Shown: one piece after another, positions 27,470-36,073 of the stretch
Layout: each line of letters opens with the position of its first letter
Numbering within the stretch: the first letter of the stretch is position 1
Origin: JAHEKB01 sp049115575
Lineage (GTDB): Bacteria; Bacteroidota; Bacteroidia; NS11-12g; UBA9320
Length of the DNA: 64,000 nt
Direction: 5' to 3'
Assembly: GCA_049115575.1 (NCBI GenBank)
Contig: JAGDZU010000002.1
Span: forward strand, 558,001-622,000
Notes under the pieces: generated by a model
Told to the model about the DNA's origin: nothing
Databases searched by the model: none
Seen by the model: the letters and a program-made list of their open reading frames with translations, nothing else
Translations under genes and position numbers: made by a program

Positions 27470-28060
27470 TTAATCTTTATGTGGTTGTTCTACATATTCT
27501 TTAAGGCCCAAGAGCGCATTCCTCCAAATTTTAATTGTACTCTTGGTCATCATTCTTTTGAGCAATTTTCCAAATCCTTTTGGTTGATAGCCACCTCTGA
27601 ATATTACTGTAGTTGTATTTGAATCAATTTCCTCTAAATAGACTACTTCCGTTATACTTTCAAAGAGGCCTGTGGTAGATTCTAGCATAGTTATGCCCCA
27701 TGATTCATTTTGTTTTACAGCTATCATTTCTTCATAATATTCGTAACTGTTTAACTTGGCTAACCGTTTTGCACCATTTCCTTTTTCACTTTCAATTTCC
27801 ATTTTGGCCCAAACCACACCTGGAAACCATTGTACAAAGCCTTGGGTGTTATCAAGAGTATTCCAAACCTCTGAAGTTGATGCATTAATCACTATGCTAT
27901 CTGTTGCTCGCATAGGTGCGTTGTCAAGAAAATCTTCATTTCTTGGGGTCATTTTGTGTTTGTAGTGTTTCATTTCTTCATTCATTTTATTGTTGACTTG
28001 CATGGAGTTTACTCCAAATATCTGTGGCACGAAAAGTGCGATCATAAAAAAAACTTTCAT
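27470..28060 (-). CDS. SRPBCC (START/polyketide cyclase-like) protein with export signal
   Basis: A 196-residue protein. After an N-terminal signal-like segment (KVFFMIALFVPQIFGVNS), the SRPBCC helix-grip fold begins at DSIVINASTSEVWNTLDN and ends with a long C-terminal helix (KIWRNALLGLKEYVEQ). WFPGVVWAKMEIE and TTVIFRGGYQPKGFG are typical core strands. Members bind hydrophobic ligands, but nothing here names the ligand. Export of this fold is unusual; the membrane segment could also be an anchor. Confidence 0.7.
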   Translation of the reverse strand: MKVFFMIALFVPQIFGVNSMQVNNKMNEEMKHYKHKMTPRNEDFLDNAPMRATDSIVINASTSEVWNTLDNTQGFVQWFPGVVWAKMEIESEKGNGAKRLAKLNSYEYYEEMIAVKQNESWGITMLESTTGLFESITEVVYLEEIDSNTTTVIFRGGYQPKGFGKLLKRMMTKSTIKIWRNALLGLKEYVEQPHKD

Positions 28061-28252
28061 ATTATTCGTTGTTCATTTTGTATAGGCAAAGATTAGAACT
28101 TGACAGGGTATTTATTTTCACGAAATGCATTATTAGATACACAAAATGCGGTAAGCATTAAAGGGCAGTATACAGAAGGTCAAAGGTCCTCTCGCTGGCC
28201 AGGGAAGTAGTTTATTTCGGTGGAGTGTTTAATTGAAATTTTGGCTTAGCTT

Positions 28253-29161
28253 TTAATTCAGCTTCCGATACTTCACAGGAGACATTCCCGTTTTCGATTT
28301 GAACAACCTTGTAAAATAGTGCGGGTAATTGAATCCTAAATCGTAGGCAATTTCGCTAATTGAGTCCTGAGTTCCTAAAAGAAGGGTTTTAGCTTGGTCA
28401 ATCACACTGTTATTGATGTGATCTTTCGGAGTTTGTCCTGTTTCTTTCTTTATTAAGTCACTGAAGTAGTGTTGGGATAGATTTGCTTTTTCGGCAAAGA
28501 AGGCGATAGAAGGGAGTCCTAAACCTTGATATTGTTTACCATTAATGTACTCCCTTAATTGTTTGTCAAATGCGTTGACAATATCCTTGTTTTTTGTAGT
28601 TCTCGTGTTGAATTGACGTTCATAGAAGCGATTGCAATAGTTGAGTAGAAGCTCCAAATTCGAAACAAGTACACTTTGACTATGATTGTCAATACGTTGT
28701 GAGTATTCGTTCTGAATATTATGAATGGTTGCATTGATGACTAGTTCTTCTTGTTCTGACAAATGCAACGCTTCAAATATTTCATAGTTAAAGAAGGAAT
28801 AATCGTAGATGTTAGTTGCCAGCGAAGTACCCAAAATCAAATCTGGGTGGAAATACATGATCCAACCTTCCATATCACCTTTGCCAACAATTTCAACTGG
28901 AGTATAGACCTGTCCAGGCGCCCCAAATGCCATAGTCCCTTCCGCAAAATCATAGGAGTTTCTGCCATACAGAATGCCATCGCTGTTGTTTTTGAATGAT
29001 ATCACGTAGAAATCATAGATGATTTTAGTATTGACCATTTCCTCTTTGACTTGAATATTTGCCGCATCAATAACAGAAATGAGAGGGTTTGAAGGTTTAG
29101 CTAGTCCCAATGCTTTGTGAATTTCACTAATTGAGTTTACGCGAATGAATTGATCTTCCAT
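28253..29161 (-). CDS. AraC family transcriptional regulator
   Basis: A 302-residue regulator with an N-terminal sensory cupin-like domain (about 1-190) and a C-terminal double helix-turn-helix (about 205-300). The DNA-binding part shows SIAFFAEKANLSQHYFSDLI and SISEIAYDLGFNYPHYFTRL, ending KTGMSPVKYRK, the usual AraC signature. It lies 100 bp after the alpha/beta hydrolase gene on the same strand and may control it or be co-transcribed with it. The ligand is unknown. Confidence 0.92.
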   Translation of the reverse strand: MEDQFIRVNSISEIHKALGLAKPSNPLISVIDAANIQVKEEMVNTKIIYDFYVISFKNNSDGILYGRNSYDFAEGTMAFGAPGQVYTPVEIVGKGDMEGWIMYFHPDLILGTSLATNIYDYSFFNYEIFEALHLSEQEELVINATIHNIQNEYSQRIDNHSQSVLVSNLELLLNYCNRFYERQFNTRTTKNKDIVNAFDKQLREYINGKQYQGLGLPSIAFFAEKANLSQHYFSDLIKKETGQTPKDHINNSVIDQAKTLLLGTQDSISEIAYDLGFNYPHYFTRLFKSKTGMSPVKYRKLN

Positions 29162-29260
29162 TTTTAATCTACTTGTTTGGTCACGACTTAATATTGATAA
29201 ATAACTGGGTGTGTAGCTTTTTAATCAACTTTACTTTCAAATGCTTGAAAGTAAACAATT

Positions 29261-30223
29261 TTATAAATATTTATCATAAAAGGCCGCGTAATTATTCATG
29301 AGAAACTTTGTTGTTTCTACAGAAATTTTTGCTTCTGGTTTAACCATCTCAAAGCCGTGATAAGCACCTGGAACAATTTTATAGCTTACAGGAATTCCTT
29401 GCTGATCCAAATTCTTAATATAATTCATGACTTCATCATGGAAAGGCTCCTGGCTTCCAAAAAAGGTAATAGCAGGGGGTAAATTGGAGAAATCTGTTGA
29501 TCTGGAAGGAGAAGCATACGAGGGGATTTCGCTACTCGCGCTTACTAGACGTTTAAGATAATGTTCCCATGCAAACCTAGTGTTTCTATTATCCCACATT
29601 GGAGACCCTTTAAAACGAAGCATGGATGCAGTCTGTTGTCTATCATCCAACATAGGATAAATAGGAATTTGAAATTGCAGTTTTGCATCTCTTGTATCTC
29701 TGGCCTTCATACTAACCGCAACAGCCAAACCGCCTCCTGCGCTGTGGCCAGCGATTATGAGTTTGGAGGTGTCAATATTTACTGATTCCCCAAAATCTCT
29801 CATCCAAAGCAATGAATCATAACAATCATTAAAGCCATCGGGAAAAGGATGTGCCAAAGCTTTTCTATAGTCAGGTGCCACTATTATACATGGTCTTGTC
29901 TTAATGTATTCTTTAATGATATCAAAAAACTGTTCAGGAGTTCCCACAATAAATCCACCTCCATGTAGGAAGAGCATTCCTGGTAATGGGCCCTCTACAT
30001 TTTTAGGTCTAAAAACTCTTGTTCGAATGTCTGGCCCCTGGTTTCTGCTTGGAATAGTAAGTTCTTCACACTGAATTCCAGGTGTTGATTTGCCACGGGA
30101 AGGGGAATCTATTAACCTATTGTATACCTTAACACCCCAATTTTTTCTTAACAAATAAGACATGGTTTTACCTATTCTATACGTCGATTGAAGTTCCTTG
30201 TTCAAAGATTCTTTTATTCTCAT
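29261..30223 (-). CDS. Alpha/beta hydrolase of the hormone-sensitive lipase family
   Basis: The ATG at 30223 is preceded by a ribosome-binding-like AAAAGGGAAC, so it is preferred over the GTG at 30253; the product is 320 residues. The HSL-family oxyanion motif is LFLHGGGFIVGTP, the nucleophile elbow GHSAGG, and the catalytic His sits in GAYHGFEMVKP, with an acidic residue in SQEPFHDE. These enzymes hydrolyse short-chain esters or lipids. It is upstream of the AraC gene in the same direction, in the third att-flanked module. Confidence 0.88.
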   Translation of the reverse strand: MRIKESLNKELQSTYRIGKTMSYLLRKNWGVKVYNRLIDSPSRGKSTPGIQCEELTIPSRNQGPDIRTRVFRPKNVEGPLPGMLFLHGGGFIVGTPEQFFDIIKEYIKTRPCIIVAPDYRKALAHPFPDGFNDCYDSLLWMRDFGESVNIDTSKLIIAGHSAGGGLAVAVSMKARDTRDAKLQFQIPIYPMLDDRQQTASMLRFKGSPMWDNRNTRFAWEHYLKRLVSASSEIPSYASPSRSTDFSNLPPAITFFGSQEPFHDEVMNYIKNLDQQGIPVSYKIVPGAYHGFEMVKPEAKISVETTKFLMNNYAAFYDKYL

Positions 30224-30635
30224 AATATTGTTCCCTTTTTGCAGGTGGATCACTACACTGCTATCCTTGTGGTGGTCATTTATGATGCAAAAATGAGGGG
30301 TGGATATATGGCGTACTTACAAAAACTGCTGAGATTGTAACACAGTTTGCTGATGGTGAATGGGTGGAATTATAATTTGGACGCTACATTCTATTACAGA
30401 AAATTAACCCTTCAGCTAACAACCGAATTTTTCAATATCATATCACCACCATATCAACTACAGTTATGTCAAGGATAACATCAGACAGAGTTATTCGAAA
30501 TAAGTATCGTGAGAATCTCAGCTGATTTCATGGAATTGGATTGGACAGAAGTAAACACGAGCTAAATCTCCTTATATCTGTGAGTCCAAGAAGAAATACA
30601 GTCACATTTGAGAGATTCTAGGAGGTGGCTATAGA
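30224..30635. other. 412-bp gap with a possible repeat remnant
   Basis: No gene found. CTATTACAGAAAATTAAC near 30390 resembles the mnmE-end core with a 6-bp deletion, so this may be another old insertion boundary. The similarity is weak. Confidence 0.25.
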
Positions 30636-31121
30636 CTAAAATGTAGAGTTCGTATTGGCGACCTGTCCTCCAAGAACTAGCCATAAAATCCTAGAAAAAC
30701 GATCAATAGGTTGTATGGCATCCCAATGTTCAGCCAGAGTACCGTCTTTCAACCTAAATGTATCAGTAATGATAAATCCCTTTTTTTCATTTCCTCTGTG
30801 TTTCGCTTTGAGAGTCGTATGACTATGTAGGATGACATAGTTGTCATCTGCCATAATTTTCTTCACGTCAAATGAATATTCTGGAAATCGTTTGGTCATG
30901 TTCTTGACGTATTCAATGAGCCCAGAGATTTGATCAGGGATGGCCCTGTTGTGTTGGATGTACGAATTGGCAGCATGTTTCTGAAGTGTACGATCAAAAT
31001 TGTGTTCATTCATCAAGGTTTGGAAAAAGTCGACTACGATATCTACATTCTCTTTCTCTTGCTCTGTCCAATGATCTTGGGTTAACTTCTGGATGTTAAT
31101 TACAGGTGGTGCTTTAGTCAT
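30636..31121 (-). CDS. SnoaL/NTF2-like protein (ester cyclase-like)
   Basis: A 161-residue protein with the NTF2-like fold of SnoaL-type proteins: VDIVVDFFQTLMNEHNFDRT, YIQHNRAIPDQISGLIEYV and HSHTTLKAKHRG (a conserved His strand), then DTFRLKDGTLAEHWDAIQPI, the common end of predicted ester cyclases. The substrate is unknown. It follows the HxlR regulator by 4 bp, so the two form an operon and the regulator probably controls this small enzyme. Confidence 0.82.
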   Translation of the reverse strand: MTKAPPVINIQKLTQDHWTEQEKENVDIVVDFFQTLMNEHNFDRTLQKHAANSYIQHNRAIPDQISGLIEYVKNMTKRFPEYSFDVKKIMADDNYVILHSHTTLKAKHRGNEKKGFIITDTFRLKDGTLAEHWDAIQPIDRFSRILWLVLGGQVANTNSTF

Positions 31122-31125
31122 TTTG

Positions 31126-31563
31126 CTATTTGTTTAAGATTGATTTCTTGTGAGTATAGTAGCTCTTCTTGATCTTTGTGTAAGCTGCTTCTTTGTTCCG
31201 AGAAGCCCATTCTAGGTCGTTTGCTAAATTAAGTCCTGGATTGAATTTGATCACATGATCTTTGCTCCAGAATGTGAGTTCCATTATTACAGGAATCAGT
31301 GATAATCCTACTTCAGTTAGGGTGTAGATGTTCGTTTTTTTATTGGAATCTAGCTTTTGTTTTTCGATGATACCATAATGTTCCAACAACTTCAATCGGG
31401 TAGCAAGTATATTGGTTGCAATGGACTCTGGGCTATCTGTGAAATCCTTGAATGTACTTCTTTGTTCAAACAGTATCTGTTTGATTAAGACCAGTGACCA
31501 TTTGTCACCGATTATATCAAGAGCGGAGGTTATTGGGCATTTACAGCGAAAACTATTTTGCAT
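31126..31563 (-). CDS. HxlR family transcriptional regulator
   Basis: A 145-residue winged-helix regulator. CPITSALDIIGDKWSLVLIK is the HxlR signature, in which the conserved Cys (often a redox or electrophile sensor) is preceded by another two residues upstream (CKC). LATRLKLLEHYGIIEKQ is the recognition part and YTLTEVGLSLIPVI the wing and following helix. The ATG at 31563 is chosen over a TTG at 31569. A perfect 12-bp inverted repeat in the upstream region is a likely operator, suggesting self-control. Confidence 0.9.
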   Translation of the reverse strand: MQNSFRCKCPITSALDIIGDKWSLVLIKQILFEQRSTFKDFTDSPESIATNILATRLKLLEHYGIIEKQKLDSNKKTNIYTLTEVGLSLIPVIMELTFWSKDHVIKFNPGLNLANDLEWASRNKEAAYTKIKKSYYTHKKSILNK

Positions 31564-31572
31564 CGACAATCT

Positions 31573-31633
31573 ATTATTACTTGCAATACAAAAGTAATAA
31601 CATATTTAATACTAGCATAACGCAAGTAATAAT
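31573..31633. promoter_or_regulatory. Perfect 12-bp inverted repeat upstream of the HxlR gene
   Basis: ATTATTACTTGC (31573-31584) and its exact reverse complement GCAAGTAATAAT (31622-31633) are separated by 37 bp, with an extra half-site AAGTAATAA at about 31592. The left arm begins 10 bp from the HxlR ATG. HxlR proteins bind as dimers to such repeats, so these are probable operators. Confidence 0.65.
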
Positions 31634-31686
31634 TGTTTTTAAAACTCATGTTTTCCCCGAGTACATTTATGGGAACAAATTGCTAA

Positions 31687-31704
31687 TTATTTCCCAATAC
31701 AAAA
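31687..31704 (-). other. mnmE 3'-terminal 18-mer, presumed primary attachment site
   Basis: This is the last 18 bp of mnmE (F-C-I-G-K-stop). The same stretch of thdF/trmE is the integration site of SGI1-type islands in Enterobacteria. Noncoding copies in the same orientation occur at 24541, 20744 and 17250. Confidence 0.55.
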
Positions 31705-33030
31705 CCTTCCAAAGATGGAATCTAGCACTTCATCATTGCTAACTTCACCGGTGATAAGGCCTAATTGATGCAGGGATTGTCTAATATCTAAGGCAATAAA
31801 GTCGTTGGTTACTCCTTGATCAATGCCGTCCAATACTTTCTGCAATGCCTGTGCACTTTTTTGTAAGGCATCTGCATGTCGCACATTATTCACTACTGTT
31901 TCATTTCCGAGCTCATAGCTTGCGGCAATGTTTTCAAGTTGCTTTAAGAGCAAGTCAATTTCTCCATTTTTTGCAGAAAGGCAGATGAGCTCCTCTGGCC
32001 ATTGGCTTTCATTTATGGTAATGGTATCTGCTTTGTTGCCTATGATGATTAGGTGCTTACTGTCTGGTAAATGTGCCAATTCAGCTTCAAGTTCGGAAGG
32101 AGAGGTGCTGCTCAAATCAAAGAGATAAATAAGCAATTCAGCTTTAGCCATTTTCTCTTTTGTCTTTCCTACTCCTATTTGTTCTATGGTATTGGCACTT
32201 TCTCTTAATCCTGCAGTGTCTATCAATCTAAACTGAACTCCTTTTACGGTGAAGATTTCCTCTATGGTGTCTCTAGTTGTTCCAGCCTCTTCAGATACTA
32301 TCGCTCTATCTTCTTTGAGCAAAGCGTTCAATAGGGTAGACTTGCCCGCATTGGGTTTGCCGGCTATTACGGTGTTGATTCCATGTTTAAGAACATTGCC
32401 TGAGCTGAATGAAGACCTGAGCTGCTCAATGCTTTTCAAAAGCCTAAAGATTAAATCTTTGAGATGATCTCTATTGGCAAATTCTACATCTTCTTCCCCA
32501 AAATCGTTTTCCAATTCAATAAGGGCTGCAAAATCTATGAGTTCCTGTCTAAGCGCTGCGATTTCTTTACTGAATCCACCCCTCATTTGATCCATGGCCA
32601 TCTGTAAACTGGCCTCGCTATTGGCACTAATCATATCAGCAACCGCTTCTGCTTGAGCCAAATCTAGCTTCTTATTGAGGAAAGCTCTCAAGGTAAACTC
32701 TCCTGCATCTGCCATTCTTGCTCCAGCTTTGGTGAGAGTTCCAATGATTCTTTGACTCACATAGGTTGACCCATGGCCCGAAATTTCTACTGAATCCTCA
32801 CCCGTATAGGAATGTGGGTTTCTAAAGACACTAACAAGTACTTCATCTATGAGTTGCTCTCCATCTTTAATATGACCATAATGTATGGTATAGCCATCTG
32901 CTTTGCTCAAGTCCTTAGTGAAGCATGAACTTACAATATCCAGTGCATCCTCACCTGAAACACGAATTACCGCTAAGGCGGATATCCCGGCTGGGGTAGC
33001 AGGAGCGACTATGGTGTCAGTTGTTTCGAT
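31687..33030 (-). CDS. mnmE: tRNA uridine-5-carboxymethylaminomethyl GTPase MnmE, non-standard start
   Basis: MnmE (TrmE/ThdF) works with MnmG to modify the wobble U34 of tRNAs. It has the N-terminal folate-binding domain (TIVAPATPAGISALAVIRVSG, GEFTLRAFLN), a G domain with Walker A AGKPNAGKSTLLNALL and DTAGLRE, NKAD for guanine specificity, and the family's C-terminal FCIGK. The first ordinary start codon in frame, TTG at 32910, would delete about 40 conserved residues. The frame upstream has only CTT-CGC-AGC-ATC after a TAA at 33042-33040, so the true start is probably ATC at 33030-33028, or the sequence carries a start-codon mutation or error. Confidence 0.93.
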   Translation of the reverse strand: METTDTIVAPATPAGISALAVIRVSGEDALDIVSSCFTKDLSKADGYTIHYGHIKDGEQLIDEVLVSVFRNPHSYTGEDSVEISGHGSTYVSQRIIGTLTKAGARMADAGEFTLRAFLNKKLDLAQAEAVADMISANSEASLQMAMDQMRGGFSKEIAALRQELIDFAALIELENDFGEEDVEFANRDHLKDLIFRLLKSIEQLRSSFSSGNVLKHGINTVIAGKPNAGKSTLLNALLKEDRAIVSEEAGTTRDTIEEIFTVKGVQFRLIDTAGLRESANTIEQIGVGKTKEKMAKAELLIYLFDLSSTSPSELEAELAHLPDSKHLIIIGNKADTITINESQWPEELICLSAKNGEIDLLLKQLENIAASYELGNETVVNNVRHADALQKSAQALQKVLDGIDQGVTNDFIALDIRQSLHQLGLITGEVSNDEVLDSIFGRFCIGK

Positions 33031-33126
33031 GCTGCGAAGTTAGCCTGAAAGTTTGAGAGTTAAATGGGGCCTAGTTTCAATATTAGATGCCATAACTAGA
33101 AGCTAGTAATCCTTAGTTTTCGCTCT

Positions 33127-35160
33127 TCAACGAATTAAATGTATGATTCCTTTTTGTGCTCTAGTAATAGAAGATTTCCCTTCAATTCCTGTATAAGTTA
33201 TAGTATAAGGGTATGTTCCGTTTTGAACAGGGGATCCTTTGAAAGAACCGTCCCAGCCTTGCTCAATTGAATTGCTTGTAAACATTCTTTCGCCCCACAT
33301 ATTATATATGCTAATTTCAAAAGTGAGAAGTTTATCGCATAAAGAGACGGCATGAAAGATGTCATTGATCTCATCTTGATTAGGTGAAAAGGCATTAGGT
33401 ATGGCCAAATCACATACACATTCTTTACGTTCTACTACAAATCCTAATGAATCCATGCCACACTCATTGCTCACTTTTAACCAATGAGCTCCAGATTCCA
33501 AGCTATAGTCAGCTGTGAGTGATGAATGACCTAATGACCACAGAGGCGTACTTAAGGCTTGCTCATGGAATAGAAAGAGTGGTTCATAGTCACATAAAAG
33601 CGGAATGCTTGGAACATCTGCAATTGGATTTGGTCTAAATGCAACCCAAAGACTATCTCTTGCCATGCAAGATTGATCGTTTACCCTAGCCACATACCAA
33701 CCGCTGTCACCACTTGTGGTTAAACCAGTAGTACCGTCATTCCAATATACTTTGAGATTGTTGCTTTTAATTGCGGAAACAATTACATCTTCACCTGGGC
33801 AATAGATGGTGTCACCCACTACTTCCAACTCAGGCATTATTATTTCGCGCACTTTATAGAACGCTTCAGCTTCACCACATTGATTGAGTGCTCTAACACT
33901 TGTTGAAGTAGTAGTGAAGAACTGTATGCTAGAATCAGTTGTGCCGTCGTGCCAGTTGAATATAGCACTTTTTGGACTGCTTATTACTTTAAGTGTAGTA
34001 TTACCTCCTTCACAAAAAAAGGAATCTCCGACAATTTTTAAATTTGGAGTAGTATCTACCGTTACAGTCATAGAGTCATCATCCCAGCATACACCTTGCC
34101 ATGCCCTGAATTTGTAATAGTTTGCATACCTAATTAATCGGTTAGTTGACCAAACTCCATCATTCCACCTGATTGAGTCGTATTTGGACTCTAGGTCTAC
34201 TCTATAAATCTCGCCGTCACATAACAAACTATCTTGAGTTTCATCCATTGTAAAAGGAGTGTGAATTACCACTTCTACAGTGTCAATTACCTTTTCAAGA
34301 CACAGATTGGTGAATTCTACATAATAAGTTCTCGGCACAATGGAAGTGCAAATGGTTCTTTTAATAGAAGAATCATTCAAATCAATTGAAGGCCACCATC
34401 TATAATTATTATCTACACTTTTTCTTGAATTCAAAAGGACAGCATCTCCTTTACATATTGGGACTGTATCTTTTGAAATGATATCTTTTCTGAGACAAAC
34501 TGTTTGTTTGTTATTCAATCCACCTGTGGCTGCTGTAAAACCCCAATAAACCCATCTTTTTCCTCCAAAGATGTTTTGGTCTATATCATATGTGAGACTA
34601 ATCCGTTTTTCACAGTCAAAATAGACTTCTAGCAAAGTGTTTTGAGCATCCCATGTCACTCTTACCAAATGGTTTTGACCGTCCTCAATATTTCCTCCTC
34701 CAACAATAGCAGCAACTGGCTTATGTAAAGAGTTTGCACTATTATGGCTGATATTGCCATTTTTCAAAACACCGATGTGATCTTGAACAGGGTCCCAAAA
34801 GCTGCCATTTTGAAAATCATCAAATTCAATTCCTAGGCTAGGAGAGAATCCTTCATAACCTAGACCACCACCGCTTAGCCCAAGAGCCTTATTCCCTTTG
34901 TTTTGTAAAACAAAAACAATGCCGTCAGCGCCACCATCCATGTTGCCGAAGTTCATATAGAATTCAAGGTCAAAATCTTTCTTAAGGTCTATTTTATCGG
35001 TATACCAAACAGAACCATTTTCCCAATTAACGGCAGATGTAAGCTGGTAACAATCTCCTCCTTGGTATTGAGCTGTGCCATTTGCAAAATAATCTTGTGC
35101 CGCAGAAAATAAATGCGCCATTAGCATCAGAGCAAGGGTTATATTACGTATACAAAACAT
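33127..35160 (-). CDS. Type IX-secreted L-type lectin-like protein with gliding-motility C-terminal domain
   Basis: The Met at 35160 begins a signal peptide (FCIRNITLALMLMAHLFSAAQ). Residues 25-230 form an L-type (legume-like) lectin domain: ADGIVFVLQNKG, LGIEFDDFQNG and HLVRVTWDAQ are its conserved strands, as in surface adhesins. A middle region with several SLLCDGE-like Cys-containing repeats (Ig/PKD-like) follows. The last 90 residues (IPNAFSPNQDEINDIF to KGIIHLIR) are the type B T9SS/gliding-associated sorting domain. It is probably a surface or secreted carbohydrate-binding protein. Confidence 0.85.
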   Translation of the reverse strand: MFCIRNITLALMLMAHLFSAAQDYFANGTAQYQGGDCYQLTSAVNWENGSVWYTDKIDLKKDFDLEFYMNFGNMDGGADGIVFVLQNKGNKALGLSGGGLGYEGFSPSLGIEFDDFQNGSFWDPVQDHIGVLKNGNISHNSANSLHKPVAAIVGGGNIEDGQNHLVRVTWDAQNTLLEVYFDCEKRISLTYDIDQNIFGGKRWVYWGFTAATGGLNNKQTVCLRKDIISKDTVPICKGDAVLLNSRKSVDNNYRWWPSIDLNDSSIKRTICTSIVPRTYYVEFTNLCLEKVIDTVEVVIHTPFTMDETQDSLLCDGEIYRVDLESKYDSIRWNDGVWSTNRLIRYANYYKFRAWQGVCWDDDSMTVTVDTTPNLKIVGDSFFCEGGNTTLKVISSPKSAIFNWHDGTTDSSIQFFTTTSTSVRALNQCGEAEAFYKVREIIMPELEVVGDTIYCPGEDVIVSAIKSNNLKVYWNDGTTGLTTSGDSGWYVARVNDQSCMARDSLWVAFRPNPIADVPSIPLLCDYEPLFLFHEQALSTPLWSLGHSSLTADYSLESGAHWLKVSNECGMDSLGFVVERKECVCDLAIPNAFSPNQDEINDIFHAVSLCDKLLTFEISIYNMWGERMFTSNSIEQGWDGSFKGSPVQNGTYPYTITYTGIEGKSSITRAQKGIIHLIR

Positions 35161-35359
35161 TCGTAGAGTATAAAATCGCTGCAATTTAGATATTTATGCA
35201 AAGCATAACCCCATCAAAACGGAATCTTATAGTATTTATGACAATAAGCTTGTTTGTATCACAAAGCAACAAGTATTAGTATCAAAAGAAATAATGTTCT
35301 TGAAGCTTCAAGCTTGCTTTAATTTATGATATAAACTATCATTCGGTTTAGATTCCGAC

Positions 35360-36073
35360 TTAGAAATTTAGTCCCATATGATACTTGCTATAGAATTCAA
35401 AGATTTCATTGACTGCTTCATCAGCCGTGTCAACTACTTTGAACAGATACATATCTTCAGGACTTATGTTTTTTTCTTGTTCAAGCATTACCGATTTAAC
35501 CCAATCCAAAAGACCGCTCCAGAACTCCTTACCAACTAAGATGATAGGAAACTGGGCTGTTTTTTGAGTTTGTACCAGTGTTAGGGCTTCAAATAGTTCA
35601 TCCAATGTTCCAAATCCACCTGGCAGAACTATAAAGCCCTGTGCGTATTTCATGAACATCACCTTACGAACGAAGAAAAATCTAAAATTGATGAGCTTGT
35701 CGTTATCTATAAAGGGGTTTGCTTCTTGCTCAAAAGGAAGGTCTATGTTTAAACCAACAGAAGCACCTTCTTCTTCAAAAGCTCCTTTATTACCCGCTTC
35801 CATTATACCAGGTCCTCCGCCAGTAATTACCCCAAGCCCGGCTTGTGCTAATTTTTGACCAATTTCAACTCCCATTTCGTAATACTTGGTGCCCGGTTGA
35901 GTTCTCGCAGAACCAAATACGGAAACACATGGCCCAATTCTAGCTAAGGTGTCGTATCCTTCTACAAATTCACTCATCACTTTGAAAATATTCCAACTGT
36001 CTGAGCTTTTAATCTCAGGCCATTTCTTATTCTCAAATGCTTTCTTAATTCTATCTTGTTCTTTCGGTGTCAT
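35360..36073 (-). CDS. LOG family protein (cytokinin-riboside-5'-monophosphate phosphoribohydrolase-like)
   Basis: A 237-residue Rossmann-fold protein of the TIGR00730/LOG family, formerly annotated as lysine decarboxylase. CVSVFGSARTQPGTKYYE is the nucleotide-binding start, VITGGGPGIMEAGNKGAFEEG the middle motif, and VLPGGFGTLDELFEAL the P-G-G-x-G-T-x-x-E signature. Members hydrolyse the N-glycosidic bond of AMP-like nucleotides. It overlaps the upstream symporter gene by 23 bp, so the two are co-expressed. Confidence 0.88.
   Translation of the reverse strand: MTPKEQDRIKKAFENKKWPEIKSSDSWNIFKVMSEFVEGYDTLARIGPCVSVFGSARTQPGTKYYEMGVEIGQKLAQAGLGVITGGGPGIMEAGNKGAFEEEGASVGLNIDLPFEQEANPFIDNDKLINFRFFFVRKVMFMKYAQGFIVLPGGFGTLDELFEALTLVQTQKTAQFPIILVGKEFWSGLLDWVKSVMLEQEKNISPEDMYLFKVVDTADEAVNEIFEFYSKYHMGLNF

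Noticed and set aside
17158..31686. Integrase, transposase or toxin-antitoxin gene in the accessory region
   Set aside because: I looked for tyrosine or serine recombinase, DDE transposase and antitoxin motifs in all frames of intergenic and coding parts and found none intact.
31494..31742. Plus-strand reading frame over the HxlR upstream region and mnmE end
   Set aside because: It lies across the inverted repeat and antisense to mnmE, with no protein-like features.
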